From the NCBI RefSeq assembly GCF_947495275.1, contig NZ_CANLYL010000010.1, positions 1 to 64,000 of the forward strand: 64,000 bases of DNA, given 5' to 3'. The first letter of the stretch is position 1. Each line of letters begins with the position of its first letter. The position numbers and the translations under genes were made by a program. Shown piece after piece: positions 35,827 to 45,128 of the stretch. This stretch comes from an uncultured Roseobacter sp. (GTDB lineage Bacteria > Pseudomonadota > Alphaproteobacteria > Rhodobacterales > Rhodobacteraceae). Below the pieces are notes generated by a model, which worked only from the letters and a program-made list of their open reading frames with translations, was not told the origin of the DNA and did no database searches.

Positions 35827-37542
35827 ATGCCCTTTCATGCGCCAGTGGATGATTTCACCTTTCTGTTTGATCATGTTGTTGATTTTGCCCGGCTGCGTGA
35901 GACACAGCAGTTCGAAGATGCGACAGACGATGTAACCCGCGCAATCCTGACGGAAGCCGGAAAACTCTGCGACGAAGTGATGGCGCCTTTACAGCGCCCC
36001 GGCGACTTGCATCCGGCGCGGTTGGAAAATGGCGTTGTCCGCACTTCGCCAGGCTATGATACCGGCTGGAAGGCGATCGCCGAAGGCGGCTGGATCGGTA
36101 TGTCTGCGGATCCTGAATATGGTGGCATGGGGCTGCCGATGACGCTGACCTCGGCGGTCAACGAGATGATGAGCGGTGCGTGCCTGTCGTTGCAGCTGGC
36201 ACCTTTGATGAGCCAGGGCCAGATTGAGGCGCTGGAGCATCACGCAAGTGACGCCATCAAGGCACTTTATCTGCCGAAACTGATTTCCGGCGAATGGACG
36301 GGCACCATGAACCTGACAGAACCGCAGGCGGGATCGGATGTGGGGGCCTTGTCCAGTAAGGCGGTCGACAACGGCGATGGCAGCTATGCGGTCACGGGTC
36401 AGAAAATCTACATCAGCTGGGGGGATCATGATCTCGCGGAAAACGTCTGCCATCTGGTGCTGGCACGCTTGCCGGATGCGCCCGCTGGCACGAAAGGCAT
36501 CAGCCTGTTTCTGGTGCCTAAATTCATCCCCAATGAGGATGGCTCGCTTGGCACGGCAAATGGCGTGAAAGTTGTCAGCCTTGAGCACAAGATGGGTCTG
36601 CATGGCTCGCCCACTGCCGTCATGCAATATGATGACGCAACCGGCTGGCTGGTCGGGCCGGAACAGGGCGGAATGGCGGCCATGTTCACCATGATGAACA
36701 ATGCGCGCCTTGGTGTGGGCGGGCAGGGGATTGGCGTGGCCGAAGCCGCCTGTCAACACGCGGTGCAATACGCGCTTGAACGCAAACAGGGCAGAACCGC
36801 GCTGGCCGATGGTACCGGCACAATTCTGGATCACGCCGACGTACGCCGCATGCTAATGACCATGAAGGCGGATGTTTTTGCCGCGCGGGCCATTGCGCTG
36901 AGCTGTGCGATGGCCATTGATATGGCGCGTGCAACGGGCAGCGATGACTGGCGCGCCCGTGCCGCTTTGCTGACACCGATTTCAAAGGCGTTCGGCACCG
37001 ATACGGGCATGGCCACTGCAGAGATGGGCGTGCAGGTGCATGGCGGCATGGGATTCATCGAGGAAACAGGTGCGGCGCAGTTCAGCCGTGATGTGCGTGT
37101 CACTGCGATCTACGAAGGCACAAACGGCATTCAGGCGATGGATCTGGTGGCGCGCAAGATGATGGACGGTGGCGAGGCCGCGGCCCGGTTGCTCGATGAG
37201 GTTGAAGCGCTTGCCGAAGCGGCGCGTGGTACGTTGCCCGATCTTGCCGAACCGGTCTGGCAGGCCTCCGAAAGCCTGCGCGAAGCGACGGAGTGGCTGA
37301 ACGCGCAAGCGGATATGAATATCCGTTTCTCTGGCGCTGTGCCCTATTTGCGGGCATTTGCCCGGGTGCTTGGCGGCTATCTGCACCTCAAGGCGGCCCT
37401 GGCGGATCAGGGGGGTGCGCGTGAGAAACTGGCACGGTTTTATATCAAACGCCTGTTGCCGGAACACGCAGGGCTTCTGGCCCATGCACAGGCGGGATCC
37501 GAAGACCTCTTTGCGCTCAGCGCTGACGAACTGGCCGCCTGA
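35827..37542 (+). CDS. acyl-CoA dehydrogenase, DmdC-like long form
   Basis: 571 residues from the ATG eight bases after GGAGA. It has an extra N-terminal helix region (VDDFTFLFDHVVDF) and C-terminal extension typical of the long acyl-CoA dehydrogenases that include 3-methylmercaptopropionyl-CoA dehydrogenase DmdC. Core motifs are MNLTEPQAGSDVGAL, HGGMGFIEETGAAQFSRD and IYEGTNGIQAMDLVARK, where the Glu is the catalytic base. It oxidises an acyl-CoA with transfer to ETF; the ETF-QO is encoded at 48 kb. Whether the substrate is from DMSP or a fatty acid is not decided. Confidence 0.85.
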   Translation: MPFHAPVDDFTFLFDHVVDFARLRETQQFEDATDDVTRAILTEAGKLCDEVMAPLQRPGDLHPARLENGVVRTSPGYDTGWKAIAEGGWIGMSADPEYGGMGLPMTLTSAVNEMMSGACLSLQLAPLMSQGQIEALEHHASDAIKALYLPKLISGEWTGTMNLTEPQAGSDVGALSSKAVDNGDGSYAVTGQKIYISWGDHDLAENVCHLVLARLPDAPAGTKGISLFLVPKFIPNEDGSLGTANGVKVVSLEHKMGLHGSPTAVMQYDDATGWLVGPEQGGMAAMFTMMNNARLGVGGQGIGVAEAACQHAVQYALERKQGRTALADGTGTILDHADVRRMLMTMKADVFAARAIALSCAMAIDMARATGSDDWRARAALLTPISKAFGTDTGMATAEMGVQVHGGMGFIEETGAAQFSRDVRVTAIYEGTNGIQAMDLVARKMMDGGEAAARLLDEVEALAEAARGTLPDLAEPVWQASESLREATEWLNAQADMNIRFSGAVPYLRAFARVLGGYLHLKAALADQGGAREKLARFYIKRLLPEHAGLLAHAQAGSEDLFALSADELAA

Positions 37543-38588
37543 TGAAAGATCAATTGCCAGAGGGTCTGCGGTATCCTTGGGACGAGCCTCCCGCAGAAGG
37601 GGATGCCATCGAAATAGCACCAGGCGTTCTGTGGATGCGCCTGCCGCTGCCCATGAAACTCGATCACGTCAATATCTATGCGTTGGACGATGGCGACAGT
37701 TGGACCGTGATCGACACCGGATTTGCGTCCAAACGGAGCAAGGCGATTTGGCAGACCCTGATGGCAGGCCCTTTGAACGGCAAGCCCATCGGGCGCGTGA
37801 TTGTCACTCATCACCATCCCGATCATGTGGGTTTGGCGGGATGGTTCCAGACCGCGCATGGGGCCGAACTGGTCGCGACCCGCACCGCGTGGCTGACTGC
37901 TCGCATGCTGACGCTTGACGCGCAGGATGTGCCGTCGCGTGAAAACCTCGCGTTTTACCGCAGTGCTGGAATGGATGCCGATATTTACGAAACACGCGCC
38001 ACGGAACGCCCGTTCAACTTTGCCGATGTCGTGGCCCCGATGCCGCTGGGCTACACCCGCATCGAGCAGGGCGATGTGATCGAGATGGGTGGGCGGCGCT
38101 GGGATATTCACATAGGCAACGGTCACGCCCCCGAGCATGCGACCTTCTGGAGCCGGGACGATCATCTGGTGCTGGCGGGCGACCAGATTTTGCCCTCCAT
38201 CAGTCCCAACATCGGCGTCTATGCCACCGAACCGATGGCCGACCCGATTGCAGACTGGCTGGAGGCCTGCGAACGCCTGTCGACATTGGCGCGGCCTGAC
38301 CATCTGGTCTTGGGGGGGCACAAACTGCCCTTTACCGGTCTGCCCCTGCGGATGCGCCAATTGATTGACAATCATCATGGGGCTCTGACGCGCCTGCTTG
38401 ACTACATCGACACGCCCAAAACAGCGGCGGAGTGCTTTGCGCCCCTGTTCAAACGCAAGATTGGGGCGGCGGAATACGGCCTGGCGCTGGTTGAGGCTGT
38501 CGCACATTTGAGCCACCTCTATCAGTCGGGTCTTGCCAGCCGGACACGCCGCGCTGATGATGCCTGGGAGTATCAGCGCAAAGGATAG
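37542..38588 (+). CDS. MBL-fold metallo-hydrolase
   Basis: 348 residues. The metal-binding HxHxDH motif is VTHHHPDHVG, with further ligands in GHAPEHATFW and LVLGGHKLPF. The start overlaps the acyl-CoA dehydrogenase stop by one base (TGATGA). An MBL hydrolase beside an acyl-CoA dehydrogenase suggests a thioester or lactone hydrolase in the same pathway; this is inference from position. Confidence 0.87.
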   Translation: MKDQLPEGLRYPWDEPPAEGDAIEIAPGVLWMRLPLPMKLDHVNIYALDDGDSWTVIDTGFASKRSKAIWQTLMAGPLNGKPIGRVIVTHHHPDHVGLAGWFQTAHGAELVATRTAWLTARMLTLDAQDVPSRENLAFYRSAGMDADIYETRATERPFNFADVVAPMPLGYTRIEQGDVIEMGGRRWDIHIGNGHAPEHATFWSRDDHLVLAGDQILPSISPNIGVYATEPMADPIADWLEACERLSTLARPDHLVLGGHKLPFTGLPLRMRQLIDNHHGALTRLLDYIDTPKTAAECFAPLFKRKIGAAEYGLALVEAVAHLSHLYQSGLASRTRRADDAWEYQRKG

Positions 38589-38591
38589 ACA

Positions 38592-39053
38592 ATGGGTGAC
38601 AAGATCGAAACCTCCGCCGAGCTGGCAGAAGCAAACGCTTTGCCACGCCGTCACGAAGTGCATTGTGATCCCGAAACACCTGCGCCGGATGCACCGGAAC
38701 TACCTCAATCAATTGCCTCCAAACCGACGGCGCAAAAATCGCCGGCGCAATGGGCTTATGAACGTATCATCATCTACCTGAAGAACTTTGAAGAGCAGTT
38801 GGATAACGCGCATGAGGTGGCCATGGGTTTCACCGGGGGGGATGCAGGTGTCCTGCGGATCGAAGGGATGGGATACTTCGATCCCGATATCGTGACGTTT
38901 TACGGCAGCGATGGCGCGGGTGGCAAAACGCAGCTCATTCAGCATGTGAGCCAGCTCAATGTGATGCTGCGCGCTTTGCCCAAGCCTTCTGAAACCGTCG
39001 AAGCGCGCCGGATCGGTTTCCGGCTGGCTCAGGACATCGAAGATAATGCATAG
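38592..39053 (+). CDS. DUF6173-like conserved hypothetical protein
   Basis: 153 residues. A disordered, Pro/Ala-rich first 45 residues precedes a conserved domain with WAYERIIIYLKNFEEQLD, VAMGFTGGDAGVLRIEGMG and QLIQHVSQLNVMLRA. I believe this is the DUF6173 family found mostly in Rhodobacteraceae. Function is unknown. It follows the MBL gene by three bases, so it likely belongs to the same transcript. Confidence 0.75.
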   Translation: MGDKIETSAELAEANALPRRHEVHCDPETPAPDAPELPQSIASKPTAQKSPAQWAYERIIIYLKNFEEQLDNAHEVAMGFTGGDAGVLRIEGMGYFDPDIVTFYGSDGAGGKTQLIQHVSQLNVMLRALPKPSETVEARRIGFRLAQDIEDNA

Positions 39054-39205
39054 CTGTGGGGCAACCGGTTTCGCGACAGCAGAGTGCCAGGGCATGACCC
39101 TCTAACAGAATCATACGCATTTCGCCGCATCCTTTGGCCAAGCGGGTGACATGGCTGGAAGAATCTATTAGGGCTGGTCGAAACATCTTTAGAAGGGCTG
39201 CGGAA

Positions 39206-39340
39206 ATGGCAGATCACAAGCACGGTGACATGGAGATCACCACTCAGGAAAAAACCTTTGATGGTTTTATGCGTTTCACCACCAAAAGCGTGATCATTAT
39301 CATTCTTCTTTTGGTTGGCATGGCGATTTTCATCACCTGA
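39206..39340 (+). CDS. aa3-type cytochrome c oxidase subunit IV
   Basis: 44 residues: a short polar N-terminus (ADHKHGDMEITTQEKTFDGF) and one membrane helix (SVIIIILLLVGMAIFI). This is the layout of the bacterial aa3 oxidase subunit IV (PF07835) of alphaproteobacteria. The start is the ATG after a weak AAGGGCTGCGG; upstream codons in the same frame are not coding. It is encoded apart from the main oxidase genes, as often seen. Confidence 0.88.
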   Translation: MADHKHGDMEITTQEKTFDGFMRFTTKSVIIIILLLVGMAIFIT

Positions 39341-39366
39341 GCTGAACTGGCCCGCGGGGATAAATA

Positions 39367-39963
39367 ATGCGCTTACTGATGATCCTGGCCGCAGCGTCAT
39401 TGCTGACGGGATGTGCGGTCTCGTCCGTTTTCGAGGCATCGCCGGAAGAAATCGCTGCCAAGGTTTACGTTCCCGAGGGGCCGCCGAAGCTTACGATTTT
39501 CACAATGGTGAACAATACGACTGGCAGCGGTGGCCATACGTCCCTGATGGTGAGCGGGTCCCAACAGGTGATCTATGACCCTGCGGGGTCGTTCTTGCAC
39601 GCTGACGTAGCGGAACGCGGCGACGTGCTCTACGGGATGTCACCGGCCTGGGTACAGGGCTACAAGAGCGCGCATGCGCGCAGCACCTATCATGTTGTGT
39701 CCCAGGAAATCATAGTGACGCCCGCGCAGGCCGAACAAGCGCTGCAACTGGTACAATCCAAGGGTGCCGTCCCCGGCGCGTTTTGCGCCAATGCAACCTC
39801 CGCGATTTTGAAAGAAATCCCTGGCTTTGAAAATATTTCGGTGACGTTTTTCCCGATCAACCTCATGGAGCAGATTGCACAGCGTCCGGATGTGAAAACC
39901 GACAAATACTATGAGAATGACGAGGGCGACGTACGCGACGGGATCGAAGCTGCACAAAGCTGA
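39367..39963 (+). CDS. lipoprotein of unknown function
   Basis: 198 residues with a lipoprotein signal peptide and lipobox LLTGC (acylated Cys near residue 16). The mature part starts VSSVFEASPEEI and contains GGHTSLMVSG, VIYDPAGSF and an FCANATSAIL segment. The His and Cys in these positions recall NlpC/P60- or DUF4105-like folds, but I could not confirm a family. It is probably anchored in the outer or inner membrane facing the periplasm. Confidence 0.75.
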   Translation: MRLLMILAAASLLTGCAVSSVFEASPEEIAAKVYVPEGPPKLTIFTMVNNTTGSGGHTSLMVSGSQQVIYDPAGSFLHADVAERGDVLYGMSPAWVQGYKSAHARSTYHVVSQEIIVTPAQAEQALQLVQSKGAVPGAFCANATSAILKEIPGFENISVTFFPINLMEQIAQRPDVKTDKYYENDEGDVRDGIEAAQS

Positions 39964-39973
39964 TCGCAAACCC

Positions 39974-40300
39974 CTAACCTAAGAGATAGAGCGCGCCGAA
40001 TAGCGTCGCTGCTCCGGATATGATTGCGGCAAGCACGTTCTTGGTTGCAAGACCCACAAGCAGCGTCGCGGAGGCCGCCAACATGCGGGGCAGGTCGGGT
40101 TGCCCTCCCGTTGCGGCAGGCCAGACAACAAGCGGCGATACCATCGCCGGCAACATGGCCACGGCAGTATATCGCAAGTGCCGCAGCAACCATTTGGGCA
40201 TCGGGCGGTCCCCGACGATCCCGAGGAATGCAAAACGTAGAAAGTAACTGCCAAGGCCGAGGCAAATGATGACGGTCCAGAGGGTATTCGGCTCAGTCAT
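39974..40300 (-). CDS. azlD: AzlD-family membrane protein (branched-chain amino-acid exporter small subunit)
   Basis: 108 residues with about four hydrophobic segments; conserved YFLRFAFLGIVGDRPMPKW and LRYTAVAMLPAMVSPLV. It is the small partner of AzlC. It overlaps the end of azlC by eight bases, so the two form an operon. Confidence 0.9.
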   Translation of the reverse strand: MTEPNTLWTVIICLGLGSYFLRFAFLGIVGDRPMPKWLLRHLRYTAVAMLPAMVSPLVVWPAATGGQPDLPRMLAASATLLVGLATKNVLAAIISGAATLFGALYLLG

Positions 40301-41027
40301 TTTCTGCCTTTCGACGCTCTATAATGGCTTCCGCCTGCGCACCAGCGATCATTCCCAAGGCACCCGCAATGATCAGTCCCAGCGAATAGGGTACGCCCGC
40401 GGCCAGCAAGCTGACGACGATTGCGACACAGGCGGCGACGACGTGGGCTGCGGTGCGCAGCATGGGCGCGACCATCGCTAAAAAGGTTATGGGCAGTGCA
40501 AAATCGAGCGCCCAGCTTTCGGGCACCTGCGTGCCAATTGCTGCGCCGATGAATGTACTGATGTACCATGTCGGCACGATCGGGGTCAGTACACCGAAAA
40601 AATAAGCCATCCGCTGAGGCACGGTCATTTGCGGTTCTTTTTCAAATTGTGCAACGGAACAGGCGTAGGATTGGTCGACCGTGAAATACGCCGCAATGGC
40701 CCGCTGCCAGAGAGGGGCCGCGCCAATCCAGGGCGTGAGCGATGCCGAATACATCGCAACCCGTAAATTTACCGCGAGTGCAGAGGCCAGGACAATCAGT
40801 GTCGGGGCGTTTTCCTGCATCAGTTGCAACGCGGTAAACTGCGCCGCACCAGCGAAGACGACCGCAGAAAAGGCAAGCGTTTCCAGAACGTTGAGGCCCG
40901 CTTCCGTCGCCAGCACGCCAAACAGCATCGCAAAAGGCCCGACAACGAGCAAAAATGGGGTGCCGTCGGCTACCCCTTTCCAAAAGGCTGACGCCCTTGT
41001 GCGTGTTTTCGGTGTGGTGGAGGACAT
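40293..41027 (-). CDS. azlC: AzlC-family amino-acid exporter large subunit
   Basis: 244 residues, multi-span. Signature segments are FWKGVADGTPFLLVVGPFAM, VFAGAAQFTALQLM, NLRVAMYSASL and YFTVDQSYACSV. AzlCD pairs export branched-chain amino acids or analogues across the inner membrane. It is divergent from fdhD with only three bases between the start codons. Confidence 0.92.
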   Translation of the reverse strand: MSSTTPKTRTRASAFWKGVADGTPFLLVVGPFAMLFGVLATEAGLNVLETLAFSAVVFAGAAQFTALQLMQENAPTLIVLASALAVNLRVAMYSASLTPWIGAAPLWQRAIAAYFTVDQSYACSVAQFEKEPQMTVPQRMAYFFGVLTPIVPTWYISTFIGAAIGTQVPESWALDFALPITFLAMVAPMLRTAAHVVAACVAIVVSLLAAGVPYSLGLIIAGALGMIAGAQAEAIIERRKAEND

Positions 41028-41030
41028 GAG

Positions 41031-41960
41031 ATGCTTCTAAAGTTACCGCCAAGAGGTAGCTTAGCTTCGAGGGGGATGCAATTGGCCAGGCTCGACGATA
41101 CCGGCGACTATATCATCGCTCCCGATCCTTCGGCGGCGCGGCTGACCCGTTGCGTGGAGGGCACGGATCACGAAGGTCGGCGTGTCACTACAAATGTCGT
41201 CGAAGAACGCCCGTTGACCATCTTCCTCAATGGTCAGGAGATCGTCACGGCCATGACCATCGGGGACTATCCCGATTACCTCGCCCTTGGTTTTCTGCGC
41301 AATCAGGGCATGTTGCAGGCCGGGGATGAGATCACCGGCGTCGACTATGATGAAGAGCTGGAAACCGTGGTCGTGCGCACCGCGCGCCAGACGGATTACG
41401 AAGAGAAAATGCGCAAGAAAACCCGCACGAGCGGTTGTGCGGTTGGCACTGTTTTTGGTGATATGATGTCCGGACTGGAGGGCGTTCGACTGCCTGCGAC
41501 GCCTGTGCGTACGTCCTGGCTTTACGCATTGAGTGCCCGGATCAACCGGACCCCATCGCTCTACTTGGAAGCGGGTGCCATTCACGGTACTGTGCTCTGC
41601 CATCAGGATAAGCCTTTGGTTTATATGGAAGATGTCGGGCGACACAATGCGGTCGACAAGATCGCCGGATGGATGCTGGCGGAGAATGTCGATGCCGCAG
41701 ACAAGATCCTTTACACCACCGGGCGTCTGACCTCCGAGATGGTGATCAAAACGGCGATGATGGGCATTCCGGTGCTCGCATCACGCTCCGGCTTCACGGC
41801 CTGGGGGGTGGAAATTGCCAAGGAGGTTGGCCTGACGCTGATCGGTCGCATGAAGGGTCAGCGCTTCATGTGTCTTTCGGGAGAAGATCGCCTGACACGC
41901 GATGCAAACCCTCGCGAAATTGCGGAAGAGCCTCGCCGCGCCGGGCGCAAGGGGGCGTGA
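41031..41960 (+). CDS. fdhD: FdhD: sulfurtransferase for formate dehydrogenase
   Basis: 309 residues from 41031; an ATG at 41076 is another possible start. Conserved landmarks are VVEERPLTIFLNG, MTIGDYPDYLALGFLRNQG, TSGCAVGT, MEDVGRHNAVDKIAGW, YTTGRLTSEMV and LASRSGFTAWGVEIAKE. FdhD passes sulfur to the molybdenum cofactor of formate dehydrogenase. Only the first Cys of the CxxC loop of E. coli FdhD is present (TSGCAVGT), a variant seen in other bacteria. First gene of the Moco operon. Confidence 0.93.
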   Translation: MLLKLPPRGSLASRGMQLARLDDTGDYIIAPDPSAARLTRCVEGTDHEGRRVTTNVVEERPLTIFLNGQEIVTAMTIGDYPDYLALGFLRNQGMLQAGDEITGVDYDEELETVVVRTARQTDYEEKMRKKTRTSGCAVGTVFGDMMSGLEGVRLPATPVRTSWLYALSARINRTPSLYLEAGAIHGTVLCHQDKPLVYMEDVGRHNAVDKIAGWMLAENVDAADKILYTTGRLTSEMVIKTAMMGIPVLASRSGFTAWGVEIAKEVGLTLIGRMKGQRFMCLSGEDRLTRDANPREIAEEPRRAGRKGA

Positions 41961-42568
41961 TGAAGCAGCCGCTTGGAGTGATTTTGGCCGGTGGGCAGGC
42001 CACGCGTATGGGCGGCGGAGACAAGGGGCTGTTGCGTCTCGGCAAGCACTGCCTGCTTGACCACGTCATCGAACGGCTGTCGCCGCAAGTGGCTGGGCTG
42101 GCGCTCAATGCAAATGGGGATCCGGCGCGATTTGCCCGTTTTCAGCTACCCGTCTTGCCGGATAGTATTGAAGATTACGCCGGTCCCCTTGCGGGTGTGC
42201 TTGCCGGGCTCGATTGGGCGGCGGCGCAAGGTGCGGATACAATTGTGACGGCGGCGGCGGACACGCCGTTTTTTCCGGCCGATCTTGTCCCGCAACTGCT
42301 ATTGGCGGCCGAGGGAATGACGCAGCCTCTGGTTCTTTCCGCCACGCCGGATGCGGCGCGCGGACGCGTTCGGCATCCGACTTTTGGTCTTTGGCCCGTG
42401 GCTCTGCGCGACGATCTGCGCGCGGATTTGCAAGACGGCTTGCGCAAGGTGGTTTTGTGGACGGACGCGCACAACGGTCGCGAAGCCCTGTTCCCGGTGG
42501 CTTCAGTTGATCCGTTCTTCAATGTCAACACACCGGATGATCTGGCGCAAGCTGAGGCGTTGCTATGA
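41960..42568 (+). CDS. mobA: molybdenum cofactor guanylyltransferase MobA
   Basis: 202 residues. Nucleotide-binding loop GVILAGGQATRMGGGDKGLL, catalytic and Mg-binding TAAADTPFFPADLV, and product-site FFNVNTPDDLAQAEALL. It adds GMP to Mo-molybdopterin, giving the MGD cofactor. The start shares one base with the fdhD stop (TGATG). Length is as expected. Confidence 0.94.
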   Translation: MKQPLGVILAGGQATRMGGGDKGLLRLGKHCLLDHVIERLSPQVAGLALNANGDPARFARFQLPVLPDSIEDYAGPLAGVLAGLDWAAAQGADTIVTAAADTPFFPADLVPQLLLAAEGMTQPLVLSATPDAARGRVRHPTFGLWPVALRDDLRADLQDGLRKVVLWTDAHNGREALFPVASVDPFFNVNTPDDLAQAEALL

Positions 42569-43056
42569 AAATCTATGGCATTGTCGGGTGGAAGAATGCG
42601 GGCAAAACCGGGTTGATGGAGCGTTTGGTCAGTGAGATTTGCAGCCGCGGAATATCGGTATCGACCGTGAAACACGCGCATCACGTTTTTGACGTCGATC
42701 ATCCTGGGAAGGACAGTTACCGCCATCGGCAGGCAGGTGCTTCCGAGGTGCTTTTGGCATCGCGAAACCGCTTTGCATTGATGCACGAGTTGCGCGGTGC
42801 GCCAGAGCCAACGCTCGATGAACTGCTAGATAAACTCAGTCCGGTCGATCTGGTGCTCATCGAAGGATATAAGCGCGACGCGCACAGCAAGATCGAAGCG
42901 CACCGTTCAGAAACCGGTAACCCGTTGATTGCGCCAGAGGATCCAACGATCCGAGCTATCGCCAGTGACACCAAGATCAGCATGGATCGACCGGTTTTTG
43001 ACCTGAACGACACAAGCACAATCGCGGATTTCATTCTGGCCGAGGTGGGCCTGTGA
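42565..43056 (+). CDS. mobB: molybdopterin-guanine dinucleotide biosynthesis protein MobB
   Basis: 163 residues. P-loop GWKNAGKTGLMERLV, then TVKHAHHVFDVDHPGKDSYRHRQAGA and LVLIEGYKRDAHSKIE, all typical of MobB. It is a GTP-binding accessory protein of MGD synthesis. It overlaps mobA and moeA by four bases each. Confidence 0.94.
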   Translation: MKIYGIVGWKNAGKTGLMERLVSEICSRGISVSTVKHAHHVFDVDHPGKDSYRHRQAGASEVLLASRNRFALMHELRGAPEPTLDELLDKLSPVDLVLIEGYKRDAHSKIEAHRSETGNPLIAPEDPTIRAIASDTKISMDRPVFDLNDTSTIADFILAEVGL

Positions 43057-45128
43057 CGCTTTTTGACACAATCGTCATGGTTGATTGGTCTGGCGGCAAT
43101 GACACTGGAAAATCTCCCCGGAAAGATGCGATCTGGGCCTGTGTCGCGCGGGATGGGCGTACCGAGGCCCCTATCTATCTTCGCAACCGAAAGCTTGCCG
43201 AAGATTGGCTGGAAGACTTGCTTGCCGCTGAACTTGCTGCCGGGCGGCGGGTGCTGGCCGGGTTTGATTTTCCTTTCGGCTACCCGAAAGGATTTGCCAG
43301 CGCGATCACGGGCAAGGAGGATCCGTTCGCCCTTTGGGAATGGCTGGAGCAACGTATCGAGGACACGCCTCAAGCAAACAACCGCTTCGATCTTGCCGGC
43401 GAAATCAACCGTCAGTTTGGTGGTCATGGGCCGTTCTGGTTCAATTGCCTCAAACGCGAAATCGAGTGTTTGCCACGCGGGATGCAAGGTTATCAGAACC
43501 GTTTTCCTGAAAAACGCGCAGCCGAGGAACGGGCCCTCGGGGCGTTTACCTGCTGGCAGTTGGGCGGGGCCGGTGCGGTTGGCTCACAGGTATTGATGGG
43601 CCTGCCGGTTCTGGCCCGTTTGCGGCGCAAGTTCGATGCTGCCGCATGGCCTTTTGAACCGTTGACCAAACCCGTGGCGCTGGTTGAAATCTGGCCGTCC
43701 CTGACGCTCGATAGTGGCCCCGAGGGGATGATCAGGGACGCGTGGCAAGTGCGCGAGGTGGCACGCATGGTATCCGCGCTCGATCCCACTGAGCTGGGCG
43801 ATATCCTGGATGTTTCGGCCCCGGAAGAAGGGTGGATTTTCGGACTAGGCCACGAAGATTTGCTGCGTCAGGCCGCGTTGCGCCCGCCGCGATTGACCAA
43901 TGATTGCTTTGCGTTGCCGCCCGGCGTGAACTGGACGCCCGTCAAAGAGGCGCTGGCGATGCTGGAACAGCGTCTTTCGCCCGTGACCAGAACAATGAAC
44001 GTGTCGGTCACTGAGGCTGCGGGGTATGTTTTGGCTGAAAATGTCCTTGCAGAACGGGCGAACCCGCCGCTGCCGAATACCGCTGTGGATGGTTACGGCT
44101 TTGCAGGTGGTCGCGATGCGGGTGTGCATCAGCTGCCGCTCGCAAAAGCCAGAGCGGCTGCGGGCGATATGCCCGTCAATTTGCCGGAAGGGACTGCCAT
44201 ACGGGTGCTGACCGGTGCCGCATTGCCCTTGGGTGTCGATACGGTGATCTTGCAGGAGGACGTGACTGTAAACGGCGGTCAGATCGCGTTTCGTGGCCCC
44301 GTCAGGCAGGGGGCGAACACGCGGCAGGCGGGCGAAGATGTGGAACAGGGCGCATGCGCTCTCTCCAAGGGGACGCGTGTGGGACCGGCCGAAGCCGCGC
44401 TGCTGGCGGCTGTGGGCACAAAACGTGTCAGTGCCTATGAACCTTTGCGCGTCGCTGTCCTGTCGACCGGCGCAGAACTGGTGGAGGCAGGTGATTTTGC
44501 CGATCCAGGCCAGATATACGATGCAAATCGTCCGATGCTGTTGGAGATGGTGCGGCAGATGGGTCACCTTCCGGTGGATATTGGGCGTGTGCCCGATGAT
44601 CGGGAGACACTGCGCAATCGTTTGAACGAGGCTGCCGAGCAAGCTGATCTGATCCTGACCAGCGGTGGCGCTTCGGCAGGCGATGAAGACCACGTCTCGG
44701 CACTGTTGACAGAGGCGGGAGCAATGAGCCTTTGGCGGATTGCCGTCAAACCCGGCAGACCGCTCGCGCTGGGAATGTGGTCCGGTGCGCCGGTCTTCGG
44801 GTTGCCGGGTAATCCCGTGGCCGCGATGGTCTGCGCGCTCATCTTTGCGCGCCCGGCTATGGCCCGTCTGGCAGGGCAAAACTGGCTGGAACCTCAGGGA
44901 TTTGACGTGCCTGCCGCATTCACCAAACACAAAAAAGCCGGGCGTAGCGAATTTTTGCGAGCCCGAATGCGGGATGGCCGTGTTGAGATTTTCGCCTCCG
45001 AAGGGTCGGGCCGCATTTCCGGGTTGAGTTGGGCAGATGGATTGGTTGAACTGCCACCGGAAGCGGCCGAAATCAAACCTGGCAGCATGGTGCGCTACAT
45101 TCCGTTCAGCAGCTTTGGGCTAAGATGA
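43053..45128 (+). CDS. moeA: molybdopterin molybdenumtransferase MoeA with an extra N-terminal domain
   Basis: 691 residues: MoeA proteins are about 400, so there is an N-terminal addition of about 290. The addition starts VMVDWSGGNDTGKSPRKDAI and contains FDFPFGYPKG and VEIWPSL, recalling DUF429-type RNase H-like folds, but I cannot confirm the family. MoeA follows from about residue 292: LPNTAVDGYGFAG, LSTGAELVE, TSGGASAGDEDHV, KPGRPLALG and GLPGNPVAAMV. MoeA inserts molybdenum into adenylated molybdopterin. Last gene of fdhD-mobA-mobB-moeA. Confidence 0.9.
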   Translation: MTLFDTIVMVDWSGGNDTGKSPRKDAIWACVARDGRTEAPIYLRNRKLAEDWLEDLLAAELAAGRRVLAGFDFPFGYPKGFASAITGKEDPFALWEWLEQRIEDTPQANNRFDLAGEINRQFGGHGPFWFNCLKREIECLPRGMQGYQNRFPEKRAAEERALGAFTCWQLGGAGAVGSQVLMGLPVLARLRRKFDAAAWPFEPLTKPVALVEIWPSLTLDSGPEGMIRDAWQVREVARMVSALDPTELGDILDVSAPEEGWIFGLGHEDLLRQAALRPPRLTNDCFALPPGVNWTPVKEALAMLEQRLSPVTRTMNVSVTEAAGYVLAENVLAERANPPLPNTAVDGYGFAGGRDAGVHQLPLAKARAAAGDMPVNLPEGTAIRVLTGAALPLGVDTVILQEDVTVNGGQIAFRGPVRQGANTRQAGEDVEQGACALSKGTRVGPAEAALLAAVGTKRVSAYEPLRVAVLSTGAELVEAGDFADPGQIYDANRPMLLEMVRQMGHLPVDIGRVPDDRETLRNRLNEAAEQADLILTSGGASAGDEDHVSALLTEAGAMSLWRIAVKPGRPLALGMWSGAPVFGLPGNPVAAMVCALIFARPAMARLAGQNWLEPQGFDVPAAFTKHKKAGRSEFLRARMRDGRVEIFASEGSGRISGLSWADGLVELPPEAAEIKPGSMVRYIPFSSFGLR

